DNA of 64,000 bases. It comes from Polyodon spathula. Its lineage: Eukaryota > Chordata > Actinopteri > Acipenseriformes > Polyodontidae. The notes beneath the pieces were generated by a model, which worked only from the letters and a program-made list of their open reading frames with translations, was not told the origin of the DNA and did no database searches. Shown here in pieces: positions 1 to 13,716 of the stretch (positions within the stretch are counted from its first letter, which is position 1; each line of letters opens with the position of its first letter). Both the position numbers and the translations under genes were made by a program. The DNA is taken from contig NC_054552.1 of the NCBI RefSeq assembly GCF_017654505.1, forward strand, positions 33,935,597 through 33,999,596, given 5' to 3'.

Positions 1-982
1 TGTTATAAACTTCTATAAAGAACCCAGTTTACCTGTATTTCCTGGAGTTACTAGCAGTTATTAATTACTTACCAATATGTAGAGGGGGTAGGAGATGTGT
101 ACATTAAATGTGATTTCAGTTTTAAATAATTGTTTGTTCAGCCACAGTAATTATTTTCCTTTGTGCTCACAGCACATCACACCAATGGGGAGCCTGTGTC
201 AAGCCCCCGCTTATAATAAAAGTGTGCCCTCGGTTTCGCTGTCTTTTTTCATTAGAGCTTTATCTCACCCAAAAGCACTATTTCATTAGCAGTTTACCTT
301 TTCCAGCAGCTGGAAGGGCAGCCCAGCAACAAAACCGCACGTGCTGCCATGTTTGTCTACCTGATGGAAAACATATAGTTCTGGAAGAGGATGCTTTCAT
401 TCACACACACATTGGAAATGCTTTAAGGAGCTCAGTATTAAAAATAAATAAATAAAAATAAATGCAGACACTTGCTGTAAGAATGGCATTGAACATAATG
501 TGTTGTTTTCTTTTAAACGTTCACCATGGTGGTTTGAAGTTTGCCATGATGATTAAGTTTACCATAGTGATTTTAAGCCTAATGTTACTGTACAACTGTG
601 GTTGGGTGGCTGTGATGCTAATTAATAAGATGACATTCATACTTGAAGCACTGTAATAGTGTTTCCCAGCCTTGCACCTGGTTTACCTGCATTAATAACC
701 CAAAGCAGATGCACGCGTGTGTTTCTAAAACAACACCATGCACACAATGCTGTGTTGTATTCAATGCTCTAGTTACACCTTGGATGGTTAATTTAGATTC
801 CAAATCGCTCCCTACTCAAATGTACAACCCTTTAGTTCAGTTTCCCATGTGATAGCTAGCAGTCTTAAATGAGGTTCTCTCATTATTAATATCGTTCTCA
901 ATATCGCCACCTAGTGGATATTTTCAGTAAAAAATACTCTTAAACCTAAATCTAACCCTGCACTCATCAAACTTAATGATTC

Positions 983-984
<2 letters not shown>
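1..984. other. Unique non-coding DNA
   Basis: AT-rich complex sequence without a recognisable gene. Reading frames are short (under 80 codons), overlap on both strands and show no familiar domain. The only site I would mark is a CTCF-like motif at 904-917. Intergenic or intronic origin cannot be separated from sequence alone. Confidence 0.6.
904..917 (-). promoter_or_regulatory. Putative CTCF binding motif
   Basis: Read on the minus strand this is CCACTAGGTGGCGA, which fits the vertebrate CTCF core CCASYAGRKGGCRS at every position except the last. CTCF is the zinc-finger protein that anchors chromatin loops. A single motif match is suggestive only. Confidence 0.4.
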
Positions 985-2723
<1,739 letters not shown>

Positions 2724-2797
2724 TCTTCTTCTTCTTCTTCTTCTTCTTCTTCTTCTTCTTCTTCTTCTTCTTCTTCTTCTTCTTCTTCTTCTTCTTC
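2724..2797. repeat. (CTT)n microsatellite
   Basis: About 25 uninterrupted CTT units, giving a homopyrimidine run on the plus strand able to form triplex DNA. Two (AAG)n tracts of opposite orientation occur at 23.8 and 29.8 kb. Confidence 0.98.
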
Positions 2798-5775
2798 GTT
2801 TCAAGTTCATCTGCTGTTATGAGAGTCTATATAAAAAACGATACTGATCCAGATCCAAACTTCAGCTCAGACTAGTATAGACAAGCCTGGCTGGGTCATT
2901 TGGACTTGACCCTGGACACCCAACTAAACAATCTGGAACTGGAATCAGCAGGTTTTGCTCTTGCAGTTGGAGTAAAAATACAATTTACTGTAAAGTGTTA
3001 AAGTGGCAGATTTTAGGTGACTGCAGTTTTGCCAGGGAGTTTCTATTCTAGCCAACCCTACAGCGTGTGTTGGTGACTCCTCTGTATGTTATCCACACAG
3101 TCGAAAGTTACCAATACTAGTAAAAGGGTAAGAAAAAAAAAACAACTTAACAACAACACCTCCAAGCATTAAAGTGATTAAAAAAAGAGAATAGAGGTGA
3201 TTGGGTAACCTTGCTGTTTGTGTCACCTCCTCTCACACCAGCAAGCAAACATTCACATACAGAGCCTACACCAAAAAAATAAAAGAATCAGTGAGGTTGA
3301 GAGAAGTGATGTGAGTTTACAAAGCTGCTGTCAGAAACATTGCAGCGCTGTGCGTTCAGGGGAAACACAAACCTTGACTACCTCGACTGTCAGCAGCTTT
3401 CACAAATAACACGGTCTGAAATGAAGTGCAGGGGAGGAGGTGGGAAAATAACACAAGAGAAAAACCCATTACAGAACAGCTGTCTACCAAGTAAAGCAGC
3501 ACGCGGGCGGGGGATCGATGTGCGCGGGAGGTTAAATCTATTTCCTCACTGTGTTCCTATTTCACACTTTAATGGCGTTTTAATACGACTGTCACCCGGC
3601 CCCCAGTCCATGTCAGACAGGTAGAGTCTTTTACAGAGCAGGGAGAGGGAGCCTCACTGCGCCAGAGCCCAACTCACAAGCAACATCTTATTTCTTACTT
3701 AAAACATCTGTTACTCCCAGGAGAGTAGATATATGTGTGCAAGGGCTAAACTACCCTTTTGTATTTAAGGCAACAGCATAGAATACCGTATCTTTAAAAG
3801 ACAGGTAATAGACTGGGTAATTGAGTGCCCCTCAGTGTAGTCCTGGTCTTTGATGTCAGGTGCATGGGTTCAGATCAGACCCTGAAAACCAATTGAAGGA
3901 GTGGATGGTTCTTGCTGGTAGAGATGGGAGGAGATGCCATCCAAGCTGTCTCATTCTATTGTAGTTTATGCATTGCAGGATATGACATGTGATATTTATT
4001 GAAGCTGACATGTTTAGCCAGAATAACACTTATAAGAGAGGTTAAGTGCGACAGTGGGTTAATGCATGCTCTTGTGTTTTACCTGAAGTCCTGCACTCAG
4101 TTCTGGCACTAGTGTTGTGCATTTGTTGGGCTCACCAGTCCTTGCACCATGCACGCTTTGGCCCAAAAGGCTGTCTCTGCTCGGGGAGAGGCCCAGGGCT
4201 TTCATTTAGTTCAGGATTGACACCATTGCTAACTACTGTATGCATTTAATGCACAACAAACATAACACACAAAATGTTCCAAACCTTTATGTCCCTTTAT
4301 GTAAATATGTATCTGTAGACATGTAAGTAGTTTATGCAAGAAATATAATCCAAAACTCCTTGATTTTTTTTTTTTATTCTGAATCCTCATTTGCACACAT
4401 GTTTGTGGCGAGCGCAGCAGAATAGTTCAGCAAACCAGTTTCTCTGTGGCGGTGGGCTTGCCTATCAGGAGTACAGTACACACTCTGAGCCATGGTACTG
4501 CATTCTCCAGTAAACTTTTCCGATGATTTCTTCAGGGCTGCTCTCTGCACAATCAAGTCTTTTCCATTCACTCCTTGCTACATTGAATGCATGTGTGACA
4601 CTGAAAGGCTCTGTCTGGTGCGACATTAAATTATTTTACATTCGTTCTACTAGTTTGGTGTTATTACAGCTGTTATGGAATCCTGACAAAGAGGGTGCAT
4701 TCCTCTTTATGTGCCAGAATAATTGCTTTTTAACTGCGTCTCACTACTGTAGCTATGGTAACTCCTAATGCTCCACAGAGAAACACTTGTTATTTCCTCG
4801 CCTTTCAAAAAAAATAAAATAATAAATTCATATAAATTCTATGAAGTAACAACAAAAAAAAAGAAGAAATTTCGCCTCAGACGGCTGAAAATTAGCACAG
4901 TAGTGGCTCCTGTTGTTTTGTAGATAACAGAAAGACCCCTTTCTGTCCATGTGGCAGCATATTGAACAAGGAGGGCTCCACTTGGGTGAAAGAAGTGTCT
5001 GTTACAGCGCAAGTGCGCCTCAATCCCGGTTTAGTCTTCGCCAGGGTCAAGCTGTTTACAATCCTGCCATTGTTTGAACTAGAAGTCAATGTGGAACGCA
5101 ATTATCATATTAAAGTCCTGTAAATGATGACCCGGGAAGTATGAAGTTTATAACAGTTAAGACAGCTCCGAGGCTGTAAATCACCATTATAAAGCCTTGA
5201 TTCAGGCTGTGCAGCCTCGTGTACCAGTAGAAAGGGTGGTTGAGGACTCAGAGTGAGAAAAAAGCCATTAGCAACTGTTTTTAATTGGGTCCTGTGCTAA
5301 ACTGGACGATTGTATAGACTCCTGCGGGCAAGGTTGGTTCAAAATAATGTTCTTATCAATGGAGGGTTAATTGATGCTACAAGTCTACATCGGCTTTGCA
5401 TGAAAATACTTTTCTTCCTTGTGCCTGTGGTGCAGCGAAGTGAAGCTTTTATTTATTCGGTCAGCAAAATGAAGCAACGCTTTGTAATGAAATTGAAAAT
5501 GTGGGTTATCAAGTTGTTGATGTATTTGTTGGTGTTGTTTTCAGGACACACCTCAGTTGTTAGTAGACTCACGTGTGTAGATGGTGCACAGCGGAGGTTT
5601 GGAATAAACTTGTTTATTTTTTGAGTAGTAAGCACTTATTGTAAGAGCTAAACTAGAAAAGGCCTAAAACCTGTCGCCAGGCACATCCAAGCAGTTGAAT
5701 CCTAATGGCTGGTTTCACAGACCCTGATTAGCATGACTTTCTGTTACCTTGGGGTTAGATTTTAGAGCATAGTCT
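2798..5775. other. Unique non-coding DNA, partly CNE-like
   Basis: About 3 kb without a recognisable gene. GC-richer complex patches at about 3470-3630 and 4870-5240 resemble CNE sequence. A segment at about 3830-3900 contains GGTTCAGATCAGACC, a loose match to a tRNA B box, but no A box at the right distance, so I do not call a SINE. Short frames on both strands have no familiar motif. Confidence 0.4.
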
Positions 5776-6060
5776 TTAACCCTTTGCGGTGCAGAGGCCA
5801 TGTGTCTCCCATAAATACAATGTTGCTTACTTTCTTATTTTTGCAATGAGGTGCACGAAACAGGGCTTAACATTTACTGACAGGTTGGATGTGGTCATCC
5901 GTATTTCCAGTTTCATCCTTGTGATACTTGAGCCACTCTCAAATGTGTATAACATTATAACACAAGTTAATGCAGTTTTAAAATGGTGAATGATTGGACT
6001 GTGCAGAAGACTGTGCAGGATCTGGGAGGAATATATAGGTCAGTCTGTACAGCAGAGAAT
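5776..6060 (+). mobile_element. Possible piggyBac-type transposon end
   Basis: A TTAA at 5776-5779 is followed directly by CCCTTTGCGG. Insertion at TTAA with termini starting CCC is the hallmark of piggyBac elements. No matching right end (CCGCAAAGGG-TTAA) was found in the window, so this is a solo or decayed end at most, and the right boundary given is arbitrary. It could be a chance match. Confidence 0.25.
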
Positions 6061-6396
6061 CATTTGGAAAGAGAAGAACACACGTATCAAATGAATTAAA
6101 ACAATGAGATGTGTCTCCACATTCCTGTATTAGGATGCATGCATTAGGGACCATTTGCCTTACCAATACTTGTCTTTAATTCCCACCTGCTTCCTACTAT
6201 GCCTGAGTTCCCTGATGCTGTATCACAAATTGTACAAACACTGCACGAGGTAACATATTCTGGCTTGGGTGGGTGTTGTTTTCCTCTCCAACAAAATTAA
6301 AGTCCAAATTTGGTGGTTATGATTCTTGTTTAGAAGGAGCTGAGAATGAACAGTAGAGTGCGCCCTTAGCTAGGCATCGACACAGCCAGTGCTGCT
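6061..6396. other. Unique non-coding DNA
   Basis: No gene, transposon end or regulatory motif that I can support. The minus-strand frame reaching into this interval takes its Leu-Ser run from the neighbouring GA repeat. Confidence 0.6.
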
Positions 6397-6398
6397 GA

Positions 6399-6456
<58 letters not shown>
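6397..6456. repeat. (GA)n microsatellite
   Basis: About 29 GA units, homopurine on the plus strand. Arg-Glu and Leu-Ser frames crossing it come from the repeat. Confidence 0.98.
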
Positions 6457-6459
<3 letters not shown>

Positions 6460-9095
6460 TTTTCGGAAATGTGTTCTGTCCTTCCAACTCCTCCAACGTC
6501 AGACCTCGAGGGGGCAATCTATCTGCCTGCCTAATCCGACTGCCTCCGTGTGCCGGAATGCTGATGGGCGGCTATCAGGAGTCGTGCTCCAGTCGAACCG
6601 CAACAAGATCACAGCACAGGAAGACAGGATACAGCCTTGATTTTAGTCAGTGTGCCCTGTTAATCCACTGGATTGTAGTGACCATTGCGTTAATAAGAAC
6701 AAAGAGGCTCTTTATAAAAACGTCACACTGACCAATACGTATCAACAGATAGCATCTTCTCAGCTGTTGGGTGTGTGTGCAATTTTTTTTTTCCAATGCA
6801 GCGTTTAGTAAAATACCACATTATTTAAAACACAGTGGTTTATAAACTTGTCTGTGTTGATAAGTCAGTGTGTGGCAATCGTGCATTTTACTCATCTTTG
6901 CTCAGGGTGGTGGACTATGTGTTAGGAAAGGCAAATCCAGCTCCTTGCATTCTGAACTGCTAGATTGTAGGCTAATGAGTAGCTCTTTAATTCTATAAAG
7001 AACTGTATAGCCAGAGGCAGTGGCCGGGGTGCAAGCCTGTAACCTCAAACTTACCTTCAAATGAGATGCCATAAGTGGGTCAGTTTAGATTTAGTCGTAC
7101 TTATAAAGCTGGCATTTCCTGCAGTCACTCTTACTAGAGGCGAATCCTCCCAGGGTACTGTAGGTTTACCAAAGTGAAGGCCATTGACAAGTCATCTTTA
7201 ATGTTCTTTTCCCTGTTCCCTCTCTGCTTCGTTACACAGTGAAATGACTCTCTGGTGATCACATGGCTCACCCACTACCTTGATTTAGAGATCATAACTC
7301 AGTTTTTCGTATGGTAACTTTGGGTCCTCTGAACTCTGTAAGACTTCCTAAGTTTTGTAGTTATCGTTCTGGCTCCCGCTGAGAATGCCAGCTCTCGATT
7401 AATTGAACAGAGAACCCGCTAATTAACAGTGTGCTCCGCAGAACGGGAGGGCGTCTGAAGTTACCACTGAAGAGGGCCGACAGGGGAAGGCAAAATAATT
7501 GGTGTTAAAAAAATTAAATAAAATCCTGTGCTTGTAACAAAGAGATTAATTTTGTAGCTTACAGATTCAGCTAATAGGTTCACTTGTAGTTACCCTCATC
7601 ACAGTGATCCTCTCTGTGTCGTTACCACACTGCATACCTCCCTGCTTCTGGCTTGCATTTAAAAAAAAAAGCAAACTTGTAAAATTTATATTGAACAACT
7701 TAGCCCAATTCTAATTCTTAAACATTTTAAGTGTGAAGTATTAGCTTTTTACCTTTTGTGGGTTGTTTTAAAAAGCACAGGATAGAGGCGAGGATCCAGG
7801 AGTCCAAACCAGACTGGCAATATAAATCAAACATGATTTTTTTAAGTATGTGTCAGATGCTGATTTGGGTTTTGCAGGCTGCAGGATATGCTTTTAAACC
7901 AGGCAAAGTAAGACGCAAAGCAAAGCAATAGGTTACAAACAAGGTTTAATCTGCAATACTTCAAAGATAACATTTACAGTATAGTTGAATCTTCGTGCTC
8001 TGTTTCACTGTTGTTGTTTTACAGTATTTATATTGCGTGCCACCTTTGGGGATGTATTTTCAAAGCTAGCATGCTCTACTTTGGTCAGTGACAAATACAG
8101 CCTTAATGTAACATTTCTTTCTTTAACACATCTGCTATGTATTGCAAACGGATGTAGTTGTACAGTGAATAATGCATAACAAAACCATAGCTATGTAAAT
8201 CAACATATTAGTGTTAAGAAACATTAGTTTAAGTGTCACAGTTTAAAGTTGTGTTTTTTTTTTACTTTAAATCAATTGCTGACATGACTTTTTTGTTTCA
8301 CATAATGAATTTATACTAAAAGCAAAAATAGACCTAAACAGAAAACATTGGCCTTTGAGCAATGTTAATATTGGAGCAATGATTAAACTGGGATCTCATA
8401 ATGGGGACCTTGTATTTTTTTTCCTTATATTTCTATAAAAGATCTCTGGAAACCCACTGAAGAAAAGCCTTGATTCTAAGAATGAACAGCCCACTTAAAA
8501 CCAAGGATGGAAATAGGCATGAAGGGCAGCATTCATTTGAGTGAAGAAGTTACTGTATCTTCAATAGAATTCTTCTGCTCTCTGGTTTTCTCCTGTTATT
8601 ATTCAGGGGGAAAGTAATTATTCCTAGAAAATGTCAATCTTTTTTAAATTCAGTTTTTCACTGTACCAAATGTGCGTGATGGTAGCACTAGCGAGCTGAA
8701 ATTAAAATGATAAATACAGCTTGCACACATTTTACTCAATCCCTCTACAGTATGGTACAGTCAGCTGGATCACACACTGACTGCTAGATCAAAATGACTC
8801 AACTTTTGCTCCAGTAAATACAAAATAGTAATAATTAAAAAAAAAAAAAAAAAAGATCGTTGTGACTAGTCTGGTAAAGACAGGTGGTGGGAGTCCGCTC
8901 ATGTCAGAGTATCTTTCAGAGGCAAAGAAACTCACACATCGGGAAAGACTCGACCTGGTTTTAATACAGGAGAGGATTCGACCGGGGGAGGAACCTTCGC
9001 TGTGCAGATCGACCCACGGCAATCCCTCAGATACATATTTAACTTAGTGTTCTGATTATGTGAGAGATTCAGATCGTTTGTCTTGTTAACTACAG

Positions 9096-9098
<3 letters not shown>
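6457..9098. other. Unique non-coding DNA with a CNE-like patch
   Basis: No gene recognised. The segment at about 7340-7500 is complex, contains CTCGATTAATTGAAC and GCTAATTAACAG homeodomain-type words and looks CNE-like. An A-run of about 18 lies at 8838-8855. The plus-strand frame at 8862-9047 has no known domain. Confidence 0.4.

Positions 9099-9143
<45 letters not shown>
9099..9143. repeat. (GA)n microsatellite
   Basis: About 22 GA units; second GA tract of the window with no shared flank with the one at 6.4 kb. Confidence 0.98.
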
Positions 9144-9145
<2 letters not shown>

Positions 9146-10576
9146 TATTTTTTCAGGGTTTCCTGAGGAGAGTTTTGCTATTTTCTTCCTCTAGTCTCTG
9201 CCAGACCTTTCTTCCAGAATATTTTGCTAATTTCCTCGCTCTGTCTGCAGCTAAATCTGTGCTGTCAGATCCGATGGGTTTTTTTTTTTTTTCTTAAATG
9301 GGAGGATACTGCGAGAGAAACCCAGCTGTAGAAAGCTTTAGGAAATTAGCCGAAACCCCCTAGGAAGAAATGGCTTACAGCGTTGAGCACAGGAATATCA
9401 TACAATACAGACTTCTTGTTAATTAGTTCCATAGCATGGTTACCGCACCCATATGCAAGAGCTGTGGTAAGCCACACAGATTGAATTCAGGCCTCTCCAT
9501 TTAGCAGGTGGGATAATATGCTACCTGCGGTTAGTAATGTGGGCTTCAAGCATTCATGTTGCATTCCAGTTGAACTACTATAAAGCAGGGGCATTCCATT
9601 AGGGCACACGTCATTGCCCACATGGTTATAGATGAGAAAAACCTGCCTGTAGGAGTTTGCAATCTAAATCAAAGGTTGATTGAGTCCAGGTACAGTAGGC
9701 ATCTAGCTGCCTCTTGTTAGGGCATTTCACTTCTGTGTGTAATTGTATTAATTCAAGGGGACCCAGAACATCCCAGGCAAAGCTAAGCAAGGGGAGAAAC
9801 CATTAGCAACGCTATGCTGTTCCCATTCAGTGGTGACGTTGAGGTTCTGTGTTAGTGACCTGTAGAAGACAAACACAGACACGTCTTGTTTGTGCTTTGG
9901 CGGGGTCGAGCACCCTCTGCCTGGAAATGAGTGTTGATAGCTCTGTAGGGCAGTGAGACAGTAGTGAGGCTACCACAGCCAGCCTCCCTGTCTGGCACTT
10001 AGTCAAGGACACCAGTCCTGAACTGCTGAATGTCACATGTGGCTCCCCTTTCTGGCAAATGCTGTAGTTCATGTAGAGATAAAGCTAGAGTATTGCAAGT
10101 CATGTTTTATTCACACATTTAAACGAGGCTGCAGGGACCGCACTAGCTGCGGCTTGGGGTAACTCTTTCCTTTAAATGTCTTCCTCTGGAGCTCTAATTA
10201 ATATACACTGCGCTCGTTCGCTGCACTCCTGACAAGGAGGCGCGTGGTTATTACACAGTACATAGAAATGTGGACTGTTATCTGCTAGATAAGAAAGTCA
10301 ATCTCAAGAGAAATGATGTAGTGTAGTGTGCTGTCAGTCATCTTTCTTTCTTTTCTAAAGGTACTATCCCTTTACTCATCACAGACATGTCACAGCTGCT
10401 GCCTGTAGGATGATACCTGCTGTATCTTCTCTTATTCTCGTTTCAGCAGTATACTGCCAGCAGGGTATCGGCATGCAATTACAGTAGTAGACGTTATGCT
10501 TTGTTTTCATAGATGTCCCCTGAAGTCAATTGAAAGACACTCCCATTATTTTGAGGATCTGTTACTTAGAGCCAAT
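9144..10576. other. Unique non-coding DNA with a CNE-like patch
   Basis: No gene recognised. The GC-richer piece at about 10120-10260 combines TAATTAATATAC with a complex flank and looks CNE-like. The remaining sequence is unremarkable. Confidence 0.4.
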
Positions 10577-10625
10577 AATGCATATATAAATGCGTTATAA
10601 AGGAGTTTTTAAAGGGCATAGACAG
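10577..10625 (+). mobile_element. Fragment of small palindromic element (second copy near 51.86 kb)
   Basis: The words GCATATATAAATGCGTTATA and AAGGAGTTTTTA align with the left end of the inverted-repeat element at 51860-52032 (GCATCTATAAATGTGTTATA, AAGAGTGTTATA). Only about 45 bp of this arm remain before an (AAT)n tract begins. Confidence 0.35.
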
Positions 10626-10628
10626 TTT

Positions 10629-10629
<1 letters not shown>

Positions 10630-10694
<65 letters not shown>
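10630..10694. repeat. (AAT)n microsatellite
   Basis: About 21 pure AAT units. Flanks do not match those of the other AAT tracts, so it is not the tail of one shared element. Confidence 0.98.
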
Positions 10695-11187
10695 GCAGGC
10701 TTTAGCAATAATTTTTTTTTTTTTCACATTTTGAAGGCACAGTATTTAACAAGTTTGAAATGACTAACATTTCTAGAGAAACTCAGGTAAACTCGACAGC
10801 ACCTCCCAGACTGCAAGGAGAGGTACGTTTAAATGAAAAATAACATTGGTAACTGCCACTGAATGAAGATTCATTGAATGTGGGAGCTACCCCATTAAGA
10901 CCAATGTCTGCTTCACTTCTGGTGATGGTTGCAATCGTTGTTGAGGTCCATAATATATTTATATTTAGATAGGCAGTACAAATTAGGACAGCTAAGGTGT
11001 TTAACATGTAAAAGTGTGTGCTACATAAGGCAGGCATTTTTCTTTTCTTTTTTGGTTACGTCATGTCCTTTGATGCCGGGACAGAACTGTTCTTTGTTTT
11101 AAACAGACTGTAAGGAAAGTTGGATTTTACATTCATTAAAGCTGACAGATGCTGTCCTCAGCGTGTGCTGTTAGAGTTATTAAAGTA
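10695..11187. other. Unique non-coding DNA
   Basis: AT-rich sequence without a gene or recognised repeat. Short opposite-strand frames have no known domain. Confidence 0.6.
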
Positions 11188-11278
11188 GGATAGAGGACGA
11201 GACTCAGAGCAGCACCCCGGCTCCTCTCTCCCTGACCTCTTTACAGCGAGCTGTCTGCCGCACAATACTAGGGCATTG
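11188..11278 (+). repeat. 91-bp dispersed repeat, copy A
   Basis: Nearly identical to 13626-13716 in the same orientation, sharing CTCTCTCCCTGACCTCTTTA and CACAATACTAGGGCATTG. Similarity stops abruptly on both sides, as expected for a short dispersed element or a small segmental copy. Family unknown. Confidence 0.85.
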
Positions 11279-11784
11279 AGCATACAGAACAACAGAATCT
11301 GCAACAGTTCTTCAGATGCCTCTCTGGTGAAAAAAAGGCAAGTCAGACAAAGAAATGCATATGTTTGGACATAGTGTGGTGCAGTGGGCAGCAGAATTAA
11401 ACTGCTTAATAACAAGAAGAAAAATAACTCTTAGCACCCAATATGAGACAAAAACAGATGCCATTTTTCAGAATAAATACATATATTATTGTCCAGGTGG
11501 TTTTGAAGGTTACCCCAGATCCAGATATTTTACACAAGGCTTAGATCTCACTTTCACTCTGAGATCAATGGTGCAATTACAGAGTTTGACCTCCTGGTGA
11601 CATTGTTTTGTGAGTTAAAATAACATTGTTATGCCATTCAGCCACCAGTGGCACTGTTTATAATTGTTTTTTTTGTGCCTAGATTTCATCTGGAAATGCA
11701 TTTGTAAAGTTGGTACAGGCTAATCAATCATATTATTGAATCTAATCCTTTTTGACACCAAGAAAGCATGATTTACAATCTGTA
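11279..11784. other. Unique non-coding DNA
   Basis: No gene or recognised element. GCCACCAGTGGCAC at about 11640 resembles a CTCF word but is one base short in the core. Confidence 0.6.
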
Positions 11785-11807
11785 TTGTATGTATGTATGT
11801 ATGTATG

Positions 11808-11879
<72 letters not shown>
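11785..11879. repeat. Compound microsatellite (GTAT)n-(CA)n-(TA)n
   Basis: About six GTAT units, then about 28 CA units, then a short TA tail. The Cys-Val frame over it is an artefact. Confidence 0.96.
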
Positions 11880-12050
11880 GGGGCTGTGTGCAAACCATCT
11901 TGTACACAATCTAAGAGAGACATCTTCCCAGTTTATTTATTATTGTATTAGCTTGTTATTAAAACTGTTAAGATAGAGTGTAAGCTTTTCTGAGACTAGT
12001 GTTTTATCTTGATAACTAACTAGATGAAATCTATACTGGGTACACTGATG
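11880..12050. other. Unique flank of the Tigger-like element
   Basis: Short AT-rich interval up to the TA target site at 12051-12052. Nothing else supported. Confidence 0.6.
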
Positions 12051-12052
12051 TA

Positions 12053-12583
12053 CAGTAGAACCTCAGAGTTACGAACACCAAAGTTACAAACTGACCGGTC
12101 TACCGAACACCCCTCTTTCAACCAGAAGAACGCAATCACTCACCCATGACTGCAATGCAACCACATAGGCGCTCCTATAAGCAGCATGCTCGTCACGGGG
12201 AAAGCAAAATTACTGTACCAACAAATGTATCCAGAAAGGTGAGGCAGATTTCAAAGCAAGTACAGGCAATTTTACAAGGAGCATTTCGTTTTAAATGAAG
12301 CACAAAGGAGGCTGAATGTCTGAGCAAGCTACAGGAATGCATTTTGTTTAAAATAAAATAAAAGCAAGCCCACCTTGATCCATGTTTCATGGATGTTTTT
12401 GCTACAGTTCCAATTTAATTAAATGTAGCCTTTGTATTATTCTGATTGAGTATTGATTGAGGCTGTAGATAGATGATGTACACATTTAATAAACCATTGA
12501 AAACTCATTTTCAGAGTTACAGACTTTATAGACATCTGTACAAACTCCATTCCCAATGTGTTTGTAACTCTGAGGTTCTACTG
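12053..12583. mobile_element. Non-autonomous Tigger/pogo-like DNA transposon
   Basis: The element begins CAGTAGAACCTCAGAGTTAC and ends with the exact reverse complement of those 20 bases. It is flanked by TA on both sides (12051-12052 and 12584-12585), the target duplication of the Tc1/mariner/pogo superfamily. At 531 bp it has no transposase frame; the 65-codon minus-strand frame inside has no helix-turn-helix or DDE motif. The CAGTAGAACCTC start resembles Tigger-group termini. It would have been moved by a transposase made elsewhere. Superfamily is well supported, exact family is not. Confidence 0.85.
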
Positions 12584-12585
12584 TA

Positions 12586-13551
12586 CATTGAAAAAGAAAG
12601 GGACAAACATTCTTGCTCAAAATTGTTTTTATAGATTTAAATACTAAACATGAAATTATTATAAATAAACATTTATAATACATAGACCTGGCAATTTTAA
12701 AAAAGTGAATATAATAATGCAATATTAATTTTAAATGCGTAAATAATACAGTTTAAACAATGCAGGAAATCCAATTGATACAAAAAAAAAAGTGACAACA
12801 GGGACCGATGCGCAGCGTTGATAAGGCACGTTATCTGCACAAAGCAAGGGTGAGGGAGTTCTTTATTTCCGGAATGCATTGAAGTCTATTAACTCATTTC
12901 TATATGTCACTTGAGTCAGTTACACAGGCAAACTGCAGTGGTACTCCTGTTTCTCATTGTGCAGCCAGGCCAATTACTTTTGATGTTAAAACGACATGAC
13001 ATTTGTAGGCTTTGCACTCTGGAATGACTGCACATGTTAAAAGATGCATCAACCCTTTTTTCCCTGCAAATAATTCATTATAATGATGGCAAAGGGACCC
13101 TGCTTTGAACTTAAAGGCACAGAGGGATTAAATACATTCATCTTGTCATGCATTTTGGAAATGTGCATACGCATTGTGACACGGTACCATAATACATTCT
13201 TATAATACATTTTTTTAATGTCACTTCCCAAACAATATTTGGGGCCAGATTCAAATCTTCACACCAAAGACTATTGATGAAATGTCCATTCACTTATTAA
13301 TTGCCCCACCATTGGCAACTTCCCAAAAGGACGGCCAATAAGAAACTACAAGAGGGGATTTCAATCAAAACAATTGCATCTCCGATGATCTGTTATAGCC
13401 TGTTACTGTTAAAAACACAGTTATTGAAAAAAATAAATAAATAAAGAAAATGCAAACCATGCTGGCAGTCTCAGATCCACAAACTCATTTAGCCTTGGGC
13501 TCCAGCTTCATGCACACCCCAATTGTTAATTGATCAGATTATTATAAACAG
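12586..13551. other. Unique non-coding DNA
   Basis: Strongly AT-rich start (12590-12790), then complex sequence with no gene. AGATTCAAATCTTC near 13247 loosely resembles a tRNA B box, but no SINE head is visible. Confidence 0.55.
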
Positions 13552-13582
<31 letters not shown>

Positions 13583-13599
13583 CTTCTTCTTCTTCTTCT
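13552..13599. repeat. (CTT)n microsatellite
   Basis: About 16 CTT units, ending 27 bp before copy B of the 91-bp repeat. Confidence 0.98.
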
Positions 13600-13625
13600 A
13601 TATTTGGAATGGTCCATATAAAGCG

Positions 13626-13716
13626 GGATAGAGTGCAATACTCAGAGCCGCACCCCTGCTCCTCTCTCCCTGACCTCTTTACAGCAAGCTGTCTGTCGCA
13701 CAATACTAGGGCATTG
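13626..13716 (+). repeat. 91-bp dispersed repeat, copy B
   Basis: Second copy of the sequence at 11188-11278, same orientation, with a handful of substitutions. The 116-codon plus-strand frame starting at 13609 runs through it and is probably chance. Confidence 0.85.

Noticed and set aside
3830..3900. Possible tRNA-derived SINE from GGTTCAGATCAGACC
   Set aside because: No A box at the expected distance, no tail, and no second copy in the window. The same holds for the B-box-like words near 13247 and 36848.
6507..6522. CTCF-like word CCTCGAGGGGGCAA
   Set aside because: Misses three positions of the 14-base core, as do the words at 2022 and 35746.
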